DNA of 64,000 bases, taken from the NCBI RefSeq assembly GCF_001636345.1, contig NZ_KV440945.1:3817854-3881853 (forward strand), given 5' to 3'. A program made the translations under genes and the position numbers. Positions 16,912 through 24,148 of this stretch are shown in pieces. The notes beneath the pieces were generated by a model. The model had not been told where the DNA came from. It ran no database searches and saw nothing but the letters and a program-made list of their open reading frames with translations. Within the stretch, counting starts at the first letter, position 1. Each line of letters opens with the position of its first letter. This DNA comes from Cytobacillus gottheilii. GTDB lineage: Bacteria > Bacillota > Bacilli > Bacillales > Cytobacillaceae.

Positions 16912-18291
16912 TTACTCACCAGCCTTTAAGTAGTCATTAGGATCTTTTGAGCTAGGGTTATACGTTTCTGCACGATTAACCTTCCAGCCTTCTTCTATTT
17001 TGAAGTGACCTGACAGAATCGGATCATTTGTTTTCACTTGATGATCATGCAGTTTTTGACGCATTTCATCAAGGATCGTATTGTAGCGCTCAACACCAGC
17101 TAAGTTATTTCTTTCGCCCGGATCGTACATTAAATCATACAAACCTTCATGAGGCTTTACAGCTTCTTCTAAGCCATTTTCATGAAATAATGTTTTTGTT
17201 GGTGAATTATCAATATTTGTGCGGTTAATTTTTAAGTAGTTTTCATCATAATATTTGATATATTTATACCTTTTCGTACGAATGCTTCGCGCAGGCTCAT
17301 AAGACGTGTGATAATTGATCTCTGCAAAAATCTCGTCTCTCACCTCATGATCCATTACTTTAAACATCTCTGCAAAAGAAACACCCTGCAGATAAGATGG
17401 CTTTTCAATCTCCAGCAATTCGCATAATGTAGGGAAAATATCTACCTGCGATACAAGACCTTCCACTTCCTCACCAATCATATTGCTTCCTGGAACACGC
17501 ATGATCAATGAAACACCGATTCCGGTATCATATAGTGTACATTTGCCGAATGGGAAAGCTAAACCATGGTCCGTCGTAAAAATAATAATGGAATTGTCAT
17601 ATAAACCTTCTTCTTTTAACGCATCAATCACGATTTTGAATGATTCGTTTGCCCAAGTAGCAGAGTTAAGGTATCCAGTGTAGTCTTCACGAATTCTCTT
17701 ATCATCTGACATTGGGTATGGAGGCATTACATACTTTGGATCAAACGCTTGGTGATCCTCGTGTGCTTCTTCCGGAAACTTGCGATGTGTCGCAAACATT
17801 CCATAAGATAAAAAGAAAGGCTTATCCTTATCTGTCTGCTGCAGCCATTCACGAACTTGATTCGCGTTTTTATAATCCCACTTCACAAGCTCCTGTTCAG
17901 TTAGACCAGAATTATCAGACGTAATATCCTGATCATATCCAATCATGTTTGCCCCATTTTTATGATCTGTATAGCTGCCGGCCTCATGCTGAATACCACA
18001 TAGTACAGTATGATAATCTTGCTTCTTTAAAAAATTCACTAAATGCTGATTATAATCATGAAGCTGGAATCCTCGCTGAGACAATCCATACATTCCGTTG
18101 CTATGCGGGTACATTCCTGTCAGAAGTCCTGCCCGGCTCGGTGAACAAGTTGGTCCTACACAATATGCCTGTCTAAAAATGGTTGCTTCTTCCGCAAACT
18201 GTTGCAATGCAGGTGTCGGAACATCATAACCATATGGACTAAGAACTTTTCCGCTATCATGTGTGTGTATATAGATTACATTCTTTTTCAT
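16912..18291 (-). CDS. Cytoplasmic Cys-type sulfatase (heparan N-sulfatase/SGSH-like)
   Basis: This 459-residue alkaline-phosphatase-fold sulfatase starts with VIYIHTHDSG and carries the formylglycine motif CSPSR at residues 49-53, followed by AGLLTG and HSNGMYGL, which resemble human sulfamidase. Metal-site residues continue in FTTDHGLAF. There is no signal peptide or membrane anchor, unusual for a bacterial sulfatase, so it should act in the cytoplasm on an imported substrate. It lies between the PTS EIICB and EIIA genes, and its FGE is in the same operon. The target (N-sulfo or O-sulfo amino sugar phosphate) is inference. Confidence 0.93.
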   Translation of the reverse strand: MKKNVIYIHTHDSGKVLSPYGYDVPTPALQQFAEEATIFRQAYCVGPTCSPSRAGLLTGMYPHSNGMYGLSQRGFQLHDYNQHLVNFLKKQDYHTVLCGIQHEAGSYTDHKNGANMIGYDQDITSDNSGLTEQELVKWDYKNANQVREWLQQTDKDKPFFLSYGMFATHRKFPEEAHEDHQAFDPKYVMPPYPMSDDKRIREDYTGYLNSATWANESFKIVIDALKEEGLYDNSIIIFTTDHGLAFPFGKCTLYDTGIGVSLIMRVPGSNMIGEEVEGLVSQVDIFPTLCELLEIEKPSYLQGVSFAEMFKVMDHEVRDEIFAEINYHTSYEPARSIRTKRYKYIKYYDENYLKINRTNIDNSPTKTLFHENGLEEAVKPHEGLYDLMYDPGERNNLAGVERYNTILDEMRQKLHDHQVKTNDPILSGHFKIEEGWKVNRAETYNPSSKDPNDYLKAGE

Positions 18292-18321
18292 CGTAAAACT
18301 CCTTTCAGGATAATGGCAAAG

Positions 18322-18345
18322 GCTCTATCAAAAAATCGATAGAGC
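18322..18345 (-). other. Intercistronic hairpin between EIICB and sulfatase genes
   Basis: A perfect 8-bp stem GCTCTATC/GATAGAGC with an 8-base loop lies between the two genes without a proper T-run. It may be an RNA-processing or mRNA-stability element. Confidence 0.5.
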
Positions 18346-18355
18346 ACTCCACTCA

Positions 18356-19939
18356 TTACAAATGCTTAATATTGTTCTGTTCGATATAGTCGTCTAGTTC
18401 TCCGCGGATGATATTCACTTTTGGTCCGTAGATCACTTGAATCGCCTTGCCTCTTACAACTGTGTTCATGGCGCCAGTCTGCTTTAATGTCTTCGCATCA
18501 ATTTTATCTGGCTTCACTACAGTTACTCTCAGTCTTGTTGCACAGTTATCAATTTCTGTAATATTATCAAAACCGCCAAGACCTTCAATGATTAATTTAG
18601 CTTTATCATCTTCTGTTACTACTGCTGCTACATGACTTTGTTCTTCTTCTGTCACCTCGTCATCATCACGGCCAGGTGTTTTTGCATTAAGCTTGATAAT
18701 CAAGAACTTAAAGACAAAATAGTAAACAGCTATAACCGGAATGGCTAACAGGAGAGCCCAAAGGAAATTCGTTTTATCGTTTCCTTGGAATACTCCGAAT
18801 AGAAGGAATTCAACAAGTCCTGCTGAGAAAGTTGAACCGATTGTAATATTGGCAATGCTCGCTACCACAAAACTTAGAGCGAAAAGGATTGCTTCTGCTG
18901 CGAAAAGAAGTGGTGAAGCGAATAATAGAGCGAAAGAAATTGGCTCAGTAACACCTGTTACAAATGCAGTTAAACCTACTGATAATAAGAAACCAGCTGT
19001 TGCTTTTCTCTTTGGTCCTTTAGGAATTGCATGATACATCGCAAGAACGATACCGATCATACCGAACATCATGTGCAAATAACGGCCACTATTAAATAGT
19101 GCTAAGTTTCCAAAGAATTTAGTTGTTTCAGGATCAGATAATTGCGCTAAGAAAATCGTTTGGAATCCTTCATACATTTGTCCGCCAACTTCTAATGTTC
19201 CACCGGCAGCAGTCGTCCAGAATGGAAGATAGAAAACATGATGAAGACCAAACAGATAAAGAGTACGAAGCATTAAACCATATAAAAATGCTCCGAGTGT
19301 ACCAAGTCCTGTTGCAAATTCTCCAAATGCGGCAATCCCATTACCGATAAATGGCCAAATGATATACATTAAAGCACCAACAATTAAGAATACGAATGTA
19401 TTAATAATTGGAACAAATCTTGAGCCTCCAAAGAAGGCAAGCATTTCAGGCAGTTTTATATTATAAAAACGATTGTGGATTAAACCGGTTACAATACCTG
19501 TTAAAATACCTCCAAAAACACCCATTTGAAGTGTCAGAACTCCAAATTGTGCTCCTTGTCCATATGCCCGTGGATCTGCATCTGGTGGAGCTAATTCGCC
19601 TGTAATAGTTAAAAGTGCATTGATCGTAATAATTAAGACGAAATAACCAACAACAGCTGCTAAAGCTGCAGGACCCTTTTCCTTTTTAGCTAAACCAATC
19701 GCTATCCCTACTGCGAATATTAATGGGAGAGCATTAAATACCCCTGATCCAGCTGCTTTCATTATCTGTAAAATCGCTTGCAAAATTGTGTTGTCTAAAA
19801 TTGGATATGTTTCAAGAACTGCTTGACCAGATAAAGCGGACGATATTCCAAGCAATAATCCCGCTACTGGAAGGATCGCTACCGGCAGTAAAATCGCTTT
19901 TCCAAGTTTTTGACCAAAACCCATCAGTGCGTCTTTCAT
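18356..19939 (-). CDS. PTS sugar transporter EIICB (glucose/N-acetylglucosamine family)
   Basis: The 527-residue protein has an EIIC-Glc domain (about residues 10-420, with GLHHVFYLPFW and the FVTGVTEPISFALLF loop) and a C-terminal EIIB domain whose phosphorylated cysteine is Cys466 (IDNCATRLRV). It imports and phosphorylates a hexose or N-acylhexosamine. The missing EIIA is supplied by the separate gene downstream. Association with a sulfatase and NanE suggests a sulfated amino sugar. Since the PTS phosphorylates O6, the sulfate should be elsewhere than O6. Shine-Dalgarno AAAGGGG. Confidence 0.94.
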   Translation of the reverse strand: MKDALMGFGQKLGKAILLPVAILPVAGLLLGISSALSGQAVLETYPILDNTILQAILQIMKAAGSGVFNALPLIFAVGIAIGLAKKEKGPAALAAVVGYFVLIITINALLTITGELAPPDADPRAYGQGAQFGVLTLQMGVFGGILTGIVTGLIHNRFYNIKLPEMLAFFGGSRFVPIINTFVFLIVGALMYIIWPFIGNGIAAFGEFATGLGTLGAFLYGLMLRTLYLFGLHHVFYLPFWTTAAGGTLEVGGQMYEGFQTIFLAQLSDPETTKFFGNLALFNSGRYLHMMFGMIGIVLAMYHAIPKGPKRKATAGFLLSVGLTAFVTGVTEPISFALLFASPLLFAAEAILFALSFVVASIANITIGSTFSAGLVEFLLFGVFQGNDKTNFLWALLLAIPVIAVYYFVFKFLIIKLNAKTPGRDDDEVTEEEQSHVAAVVTEDDKAKLIIEGLGGFDNITEIDNCATRLRVTVVKPDKIDAKTLKQTGAMNTVVRGKAIQVIYGPKVNIIRGELDDYIEQNNIKHL

Positions 19940-20025
19940 GTTTATACCCCTTTCTCTTTGTAAAATTAACAGTTAATAGGAACCGCTTTCACCATTCTTA
20001 AAAATTTTTACTCATGTTTGAATGT

Positions 20026-20039
20026 TGAAAACGGTTAAA
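20026..20039 (-). promoter_or_regulatory. cre-like site downstream of the PTS operon promoter
   Basis: TGAAAACGGTTAAA on the plus strand matches the CcpA cre consensus at 13 of 14 positions. It lies about 10-23 bases after the predicted start, consistent with carbon catabolite repression. Confidence 0.6.
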
Positions 20040-20054
20040 TCAATTTCTATAAAC

Positions 20055-20082
20055 ATAATATCAAATCTATTAAATATGTCAA
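20055..20082 (-). promoter_or_regulatory. Sigma-A promoter of the PTS-sulfatase operon
   Basis: TTGACA (20082-20077), a 16-bp spacer and TATTAT (20060-20055) point to the EIICB gene. Confidence 0.7.
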
Positions 20083-20092
20083 TACATTTTAA

Positions 20093-20104
20093 TAATACGT
20101 ATTA
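20093..20104. promoter_or_regulatory. Candidate GntR operator upstream of the PTS promoter
   Basis: TAATACGTATTA is a perfect 12-bp palindrome just upstream of the -35 element. TAATAC recurs in the palindrome at 20327-20344, suggesting a shared half-site for the adjacent GntR/UTRA regulator. Confidence 0.4.
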
Positions 20105-20249
20105 ATAAATAATACAGATTACTATATCTATATATTAAAAAGACGTTAGAAAAAATCTATTCTCCATATTCCTAAGCCTTTTATGACTGTAAGTGTCTGC
20201 TTCTTTGCGGATACTCATGTATAAAATGGAATATTATTTTTATTAAATG

Positions 20250-20278
20250 AAAAAAGCACTCACCTAATTGATGAATGC
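20250..20278 (-). terminator. Terminator of the gntR gene
   Basis: GCATTCATC pairs with GGTGAGTGC (two wobbles) around a 5-base loop and is followed by TTTTTT on the minus strand. It separates the regulator from the PTS operon. Confidence 0.65.
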
Positions 20279-20326
20279 CATTATTGTTTTGCTAATTCAA
20301 TTGTAAATTTTATATAGACTACATAA

Positions 20327-20344
20327 AATTTGTTAATACAAATT
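20327..20344. promoter_or_regulatory. AT-rich palindrome at the end of gntR
   Basis: AATTTGT and ACAAATT are perfect arms around TAAT, overlapping the regulator's stop codon. It may be a second operator for the regulator. Confidence 0.35.
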
Positions 20345-21065
20345 ATTTCGCTCTTATGGATTGATATTGATACTTTTCTGAGTTTAAAATGACCTCTGTA
20401 TAATCCAGAATTTTTCCTGTTGTTAAAAAGGTTGTATTCAATAACTTTATTAAAGGCTGCTCTGGGTTATAGTTAAAGTATTTTACAATTTCCTCAGTGG
20501 GCATAATCGGCACTACTACATGATGGGAATGATCGATGGTTTGATTTTTTACTTCTTCGATATACTGATATTTAGATCCAGTTATATTTCCATAAGACAG
20601 ATCTGGGTAATCTTCTACACTCATATAGCTAGTCTCCAGCATCATTGGGTCATCGTCCGCTTTCCGGAGTCTTCTAATAAAATAAATGGGATTGCCCTTT
20701 TCCATTTGTAATTTAAGTGCAATTTCCGGACTTGCCGAAATAATTTTAAATTCAAGCACTTCTGTACTGGCCACTTTCCCCATTTCTTTCATTTCATCTG
20801 TAAAACTTTTGACATTGGTCGTTCTGCCAACAATTTTTTGACTCGAAACGAAGGTTCCGCTCCCCTGGCTTCTGGATAGATATCCTTTCGCCACTAGATT
20901 ATTGGTAGCCTGCCTGACAGTCACACGGCTTACACTAAACTTTTCAATCAATTCCTGTTCTGTTTCAATTAATTGACCTTTTGTATATTCTCCGCTTTTT
21001 ATTTTTTCAAGTATATATTCTTCAATGATTTTATATTTCGCAATTCTTTTAGGCTTTTGCGGCAA
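20343..21065 (-). CDS. GntR/UTRA (HutC-type) transcriptional regulator
   Basis: The protein has an N-terminal winged HTH (about residues 8-72, with SVSRVTVRQATNNLVAKGYL and SQGSGTFV) and a C-terminal UTRA ligand-binding domain (about 92-235). This subfamily includes NagR/YvoA, TreR and other regulators that sense phosphorylated sugars. It probably responds to the sugar phosphate made by the downstream PTS. Start at TTG 21065, which is 8 bases after GGAGG; the GTG at 21080 lies within that site. About 240 residues. Confidence 0.9.
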   Translation of the reverse strand: MPQKPKRIAKYKIIEEYILEKIKSGEYTKGQLIETEQELIEKFSVSRVTVRQATNNLVAKGYLSRSQGSGTFVSSQKIVGRTTNVKSFTDEMKEMGKVASTEVLEFKIISASPEIALKLQMEKGNPIYFIRRLRKADDDPMMLETSYMSVEDYPDLSYGNITGSKYQYIEEVKNQTIDHSHHVVVPIMPTEEIVKYFNYNPEQPLIKLLNTTFLTTGKILDYTEVILNSEKYQYQSIRAK

Positions 21066-21391
21066 CAGACTAACCTCCACATATCACATTGTTATATCTT
21101 CAATATACCTTTTTTAGCGTGAGAATTAAAGGGAGTACCGGCTAATGTTCTCGCAGAAAGCGAATGTGATTTGTGATTGTATGTTAAAGCAATGCTTCAT
21201 TTTTTATGGAGGAGAAGAAGAGGATATGTCAAAGTAGCACTTTTATTTAGAAAATTTTATTTTAAAAGCAACACTAAAAAACCCGAATGATTAGAAATAA
21301 CTCCTTTTCTAATCATTCAGGTATGATGTTAAATATTTATGTCCCAAGCCCTTTTAATAGGCTTTAAAGTCTAACCTGTTCACTCAACTTT
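21066..21391. other. Gap between gntR and the IDEAL-domain gene
   Basis: Apart from the terminator at 21276-21321, I see no gene here. The gntR promoter should lie at its left end, but no clear -35/-10 pair stands out. Confidence 0.4.
21276..21321 (-). terminator. Intrinsic terminator of the IDEAL-domain gene
   Basis: A 15-16-bp stem (CTGAATGATTAGAAA with its complement, one mismatch) and a 9-base loop are followed by TTTTTT on the minus strand. Confidence 0.85.
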
Positions 21392-21712
21392 TTATTTCAC
21401 ATCATCCACAAGCTTCTTCATGGAGTTCAGCTTGTTTGATAGTTCGTTAAACCACTCTCGGTCTCCCGTTTCAAGAGCAAGATCAATGAGAAAGCGAAGC
21501 TGTTCTATGTTAGTCACCTTGGCATTAGGGATTTTCTTTAGCTGTTTCTGCAGAATCGGAATTCTCTTTCCAACTGCTTCATTGTTATCAGAGGTTACAA
21601 CGATTACCTTTGCAAATTGTTCTTGTTCATTTACGGAATCAATGTATCCTAAAATTAATTCTCCATCTGCTGATTGTCCTTTGATCCAATCGCCGATTTG
21701 CAAATTCGTCAT
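21392..21712 (-). CDS. IDEAL-domain protein of unknown function
   Basis: In this 106-residue soluble protein, the N-terminal part (about 1-60, GDWIKGQSADGELILGYIDS) looks like a small beta-barrel. The C-terminal part (about 72-95, FLIDLALETGDREWFNELS) matches the IDEAL motif seen in several small Bacillus proteins. IDEAL domains are thought to be protein-protein contact modules. A SaiR-type palindrome lies just upstream, so the gene may belong to the oxidative/electrophile stress response of the neighbouring saiR and spx genes. Confidence 0.8.
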   Translation of the reverse strand: MTNLQIGDWIKGQSADGELILGYIDSVNEQEQFAKVIVVTSDNNEAVGKRIPILQKQLKKIPNAKVTNIEQLRFLIDLALETGDREWFNELSNKLNSMKKLVDDVK

Positions 21713-21739
21713 ATATGTTCACCTACTCTTTTATTTTAA

Positions 21740-21764
21740 ACTGTAAATATTTTCATTACAGTTA
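21740..21764. promoter_or_regulatory. SaiR-type palindrome, site 1 (upstream of the IDEAL-domain gene)
   Basis: AACTGTAA-N9-TTACAGTT is a perfect inverted repeat. It is the most extended of four copies of CTGTAA-N9-TTACAG within 1.1 kb. Confidence 0.75.
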
Positions 21765-21794
21765 AACTGCAGGAAAAAAATGATCTTTCCCCTG

Positions 21795-22217
21795 TCAGCA
21801 TAATTGATTTTTCTGGTTAACAAGATCCACAATGTCTTTAATAGTATAGTTTTTTAAATATTGTCCGAGATGCTGTTCTGCACCGATAAAAATCGAAAAT
21901 AATACTTTTTGCATGTTTGCGCCTACTACGCAATCCTCATTCGAATCTGGACATTTGGGCTGTAAGGCTCCATCTGAAGTGATGCGATATATATCCCACA
22001 AGTTGACTTCACTTGCATCTTTTGAAAAGATAAAACCGCCGCCGATTCCTTCTTTTGATACAATGAACCCATGTTTTTTTAATAAACTTAAAACCTTGCG
22101 AATTCGTACGGGATGTACACATGCACTTTCCGAAATAGCATCACTCGTTGACATATGATCCAATTGAAGAGCAAGATACGTTAAACTGTGTATGGCAAGA
22201 GTAAAGTCACTATTCAT
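21795..22217 (-). CDS. saiR: Rrf2 family redox-responsive repressor (SaiR-like)
   Basis: This 140-residue Rrf2 protein has an N-terminal winged HTH (about 10-65, IRKVLSLLKKHGFIVSKEGIGGGF) and a dimerisation helix. Cys89 and Cys96 are in the loop KCPDSNEDCVVG and Cys33 is near the recognition helix; the three-cysteine Fe-S set of IscR is not obvious. In Bacillus anthracis, SaiR of this family represses spxA2. Here an spx gene lies immediately upstream, and palindromes overlap the promoters of both genes. Shine-Dalgarno TTTGGAGG. The gene name rests on this context. Confidence 0.87.
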   Translation of the reverse strand: MNSDFTLAIHSLTYLALQLDHMSTSDAISESACVHPVRIRKVLSLLKKHGFIVSKEGIGGGFIFSKDASEVNLWDIYRITSDGALQPKCPDSNEDCVVGANMQKVLFSIFIGAEQHLGQYLKNYTIKDIVDLVNQKNQLC

Positions 22218-22254
22218 TTTTTGCCTCCAAAAAATGCAAAGTTTGTTATCTGTA

Positions 22255-22288
22255 CTGTAATATTAATTGTTACAGATAGGGTTGTCAA
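22255..22288 (-). promoter_or_regulatory. saiR promoter with overlapping palindrome (site 2)
   Basis: TTGACA (22288-22283), a 17-bp spacer and TAATAT (22265-22260) form the promoter. CTGTAA-N9-TTACAG at 22255-22275 covers the -10 element and part of the spacer, which predicts autorepression. Confidence 0.75.
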
Positions 22289-22306
22289 GAATCCTGTCCG
22301 AGTTCA

Positions 22307-22702
22307 TTAGTTAGCCATTTTCTGCAATTCACTAAAGGAAAATGAACGGAATTTGCGCGGCAGAAAACTGCGGATTTCTTCTTCATTAAAACCTACCTGC
22401 AAACGTTTTTCATCTAACAAAATGGGTCTGCGCAGCATTTGCGGATGATCCATAATTAACTGATACAATTCCTTCAGCGGGAGTGCATCCACATCCACAT
22501 CTAAAGCTTGAAACGTTTTTGATTTTGTTGAGATAATTTCTTCTGTCCCTGCTTCAGTTAATCTTAAAATTGATTTAATTTCATCTACTGTTAAAGGGTT
22601 CGTTCCAATATTCTTTTCTACAAAATCAATTTGATGCTCCTCTAACCATGCTTTCGCTTTTCTGCAAGATGTGCAGCTTGAAGTTGTATATAAATGTACC
22701 AT
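22307..22702 (-). CDS. spxA2: Spx/ArsC family transcriptional regulator (SpxA2-like)
   Basis: This 131-residue protein has the same length as Bacillus subtilis Spx and is clearly homologous throughout ([48 protein letters not shown]). The redox switch CTSC is at residues 10-13. Spx binds the alpha C-terminal domain of RNA polymerase and activates thiol-stress genes; it is degraded by ClpXP. Because it is linked to an Rrf2 repressor, it corresponds to SpxA2 of the Bacillus cereus group and not to the housekeeping copy. Start ATG 22702 after GGGAGTG. Confidence 0.92.
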   Translation of the reverse strand: MVHLYTTSSCTSCRKAKAWLEEHQIDFVEKNIGTNPLTVDEIKSILRLTEAGTEEIISTKSKTFQALDVDVDALPLKELYQLIMDHPQMLRRPILLDEKRLQVGFNEEEIRSFLPRKFRSFSFSELQKMAN

Positions 22703-22736
22703 GAGTTTCAACACTCCCGACATAGTATTAGTCTAA

Positions 22737-22757
22737 ATGTAATATAAAAAATTACAG
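22737..22757. promoter_or_regulatory. SaiR-type palindrome, site 3 (spxA2 leader)
   Basis: ATGTAA-N9-TTACAG, with one arm base different from the consensus, lies between the spxA2 promoter and its start codon. Confidence 0.55.
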
Positions 22758-22775
22758 TTTAAATAAATATATAAG

Positions 22776-22790
22776 TGATAATCGTTATCA
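22776..22790. promoter_or_regulatory. Fur/PerR-like box in the spxA2 leader
   Basis: TGATAATCGTTATCA is a perfect 7-1-7 inverted repeat and differs from the Fur/PerR consensus TGATAATNATTATCA at one position. It lies about +6 to +20 from the predicted start. Confidence 0.55.
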
Positions 22791-22796
22791 CCTTAT

Positions 22797-22831
22797 ACTG
22801 TAATATTAATATTTACAGTTAAAGAAGTCAA
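22797..22831 (-). promoter_or_regulatory. spxA2 promoter with overlapping palindrome (site 4)
   Basis: TTGACT (22831-22826), a 17-bp spacer and TAATAT (22808-22803) form the promoter. ACTGTAA-N9-TTACAGT at 22797-22819 covers its -10 element exactly as at the saiR promoter. Confidence 0.75.
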
Positions 22832-22873
22832 CCGTATTTTTATCTTTAATTAAAAATATTTTATATCGAACAT

Positions 22874-23461
22874 TTATATTGTGTGATTAAGATCTCTTTC
22901 TATTTGTGTACACTCCTCCACCATAATCTCTGTTAATTTATCTTTCATTCTTTCTGACGTCACAATGCAGCTGACTGGAAGGAAATTTGTTTGGATTTTC
23001 AGCTCATAGCCTCCATTCACCTCTTTGCCATATCCATAAAATTTATGATTCTGATCAATTGGAATAAATTGAAAAGATTTGATGCTTTTCCAATGTACGA
23101 ACCGCGTGCCGCATAATAGACCATCATCTAAAACAGCGAATAAGTTCAGGAGATTATTTGTATGAATTAACGGAAGAAATATACACAAATACAGAGCCCA
23201 TTCAATGTCCCAATAGAATACCCCCATCCAGACCATGACACTCAAATAGACAAGCAGCAAGGCATAAATGATTAGGCCGGTTTTATGATTAGAAAAAGTC
23301 GGGAATTCAACAGGTGTCTGAGGATTTTTACGAATATCCTGCAGTTCTTCATTCGTCAAAGGCAATACAGGCTTCTGTTTCATTTTAACGAGAAGCTGCA
23401 GAAATTTAAAAGCATATAATCCGATTAGTAGAAAGAAAAATAGCGTCATAAAAACCTTCAT
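22874..23461 (-). CDS. Membrane protein of unknown function
   Basis: It has three to four hydrophobic segments: one at the N-terminus (about 4-24) and others between about 60 and 115. A soluble C-terminal domain follows (about 115-195, WKSIKSFQFIP and YELKIQTN), which looks like a PH-like membrane-associated fold. No family is recognised. The upstream membrane gene lies 27 bp away, so they are probably cotranscribed. ATG 23461 has AAGGAAAGG at good spacing; a GTG at 23470 is an alternative start. Confidence 0.75.
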   Translation of the reverse strand: MKVFMTLFFFLLIGLYAFKFLQLLVKMKQKPVLPLTNEELQDIRKNPQTPVEFPTFSNHKTGLIIYALLLVYLSVMVWMGVFYWDIEWALYLCIFLPLIHTNNLLNLFAVLDDGLLCGTRFVHWKSIKSFQFIPIDQNHKFYGYGKEVNGGYELKIQTNFLPVSCIVTSERMKDKLTEIMVEECTQIERDLNHTI

Positions 23462-23488
23462 TTCCTGCACCCTTTCCTTTTCTTAAAG

Positions 23489-24058
23489 TCATGGTAAAAA
23501 AAGTGAAACAATAAAGAAGATCAGCAGAATCCCTAATGCTATTCCAATTCCAAAAGCAGCAGCATAAGATTTCCTCGTATAGCCTTTAAACGCAGAAGGG
23601 GTGCTCGCCTGATCTACTTTTCTAAAATGAATGATCAAACTGACATTAATCATGATAAAAACTGTAAATGCAATAATCAGCATCAGCACGATCTCTAAAT
23701 CAAAAACACTGTCACCAGAATCACTGAACAAAACGGATTGCAAAACGAACATGCAGCCCAGTACTAAGCTCCAAATATGTCCTGTTCTTTTATACTTATA
23801 CCACTCACTGCCCATTTTTTCTTTCTCATATTCTGCTGCCTGCTCAAGTATTGGGAATATAGATTTTGTAGAATCTCTCTTTATGAGACCAAAAACACTC
23901 TGAATTAATATTAAAATCCCCGCAGTTAAATAAAATTGAGAGAACGTTAGCGTAAAGACATTGACAATAATGAAAAAAAGAGCGAGAAGAACAAGTATTA
24001 ACATATTGATTGTGCCCGCTTGCCTTAGCCTCATGTTGCTGACTTGATTTGCATCCAT
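23489..24058 (-). CDS. Polytopic membrane protein of unknown function
   Basis: This 189-residue protein has five hydrophobic segments: two in the first 55 residues, two around 95-145, and one C-terminal at about 168-188. The intervening loop is charged (EQAAEYEKEKMGSEW). No catalytic or binding motif is seen. It is the first gene of a two-gene unit with the next membrane protein and has a GGGGGAAA Shine-Dalgarno. Confidence 0.75.
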   Translation of the reverse strand: MDANQVSNMRLRQAGTINMLILVLLALFFIIVNVFTLTFSQFYLTAGILILIQSVFGLIKRDSTKSIFPILEQAAEYEKEKMGSEWYKYKRTGHIWSLVLGCMFVLQSVLFSDSGDSVFDLEIVLMLIIAFTVFIMINVSLIIHFRKVDQASTPSAFKGYTRKSYAAAFGIGIALGILLIFFIVSLFLP

Positions 24059-24148
24059 TCTGTTTCCCCCTTTTTCCTGCTTTTCAGATTAGATGGGACG
24101 ACTTGTTTAATACTGTAACACTAAAAATCGGATCGTTTTCTTTTTATT

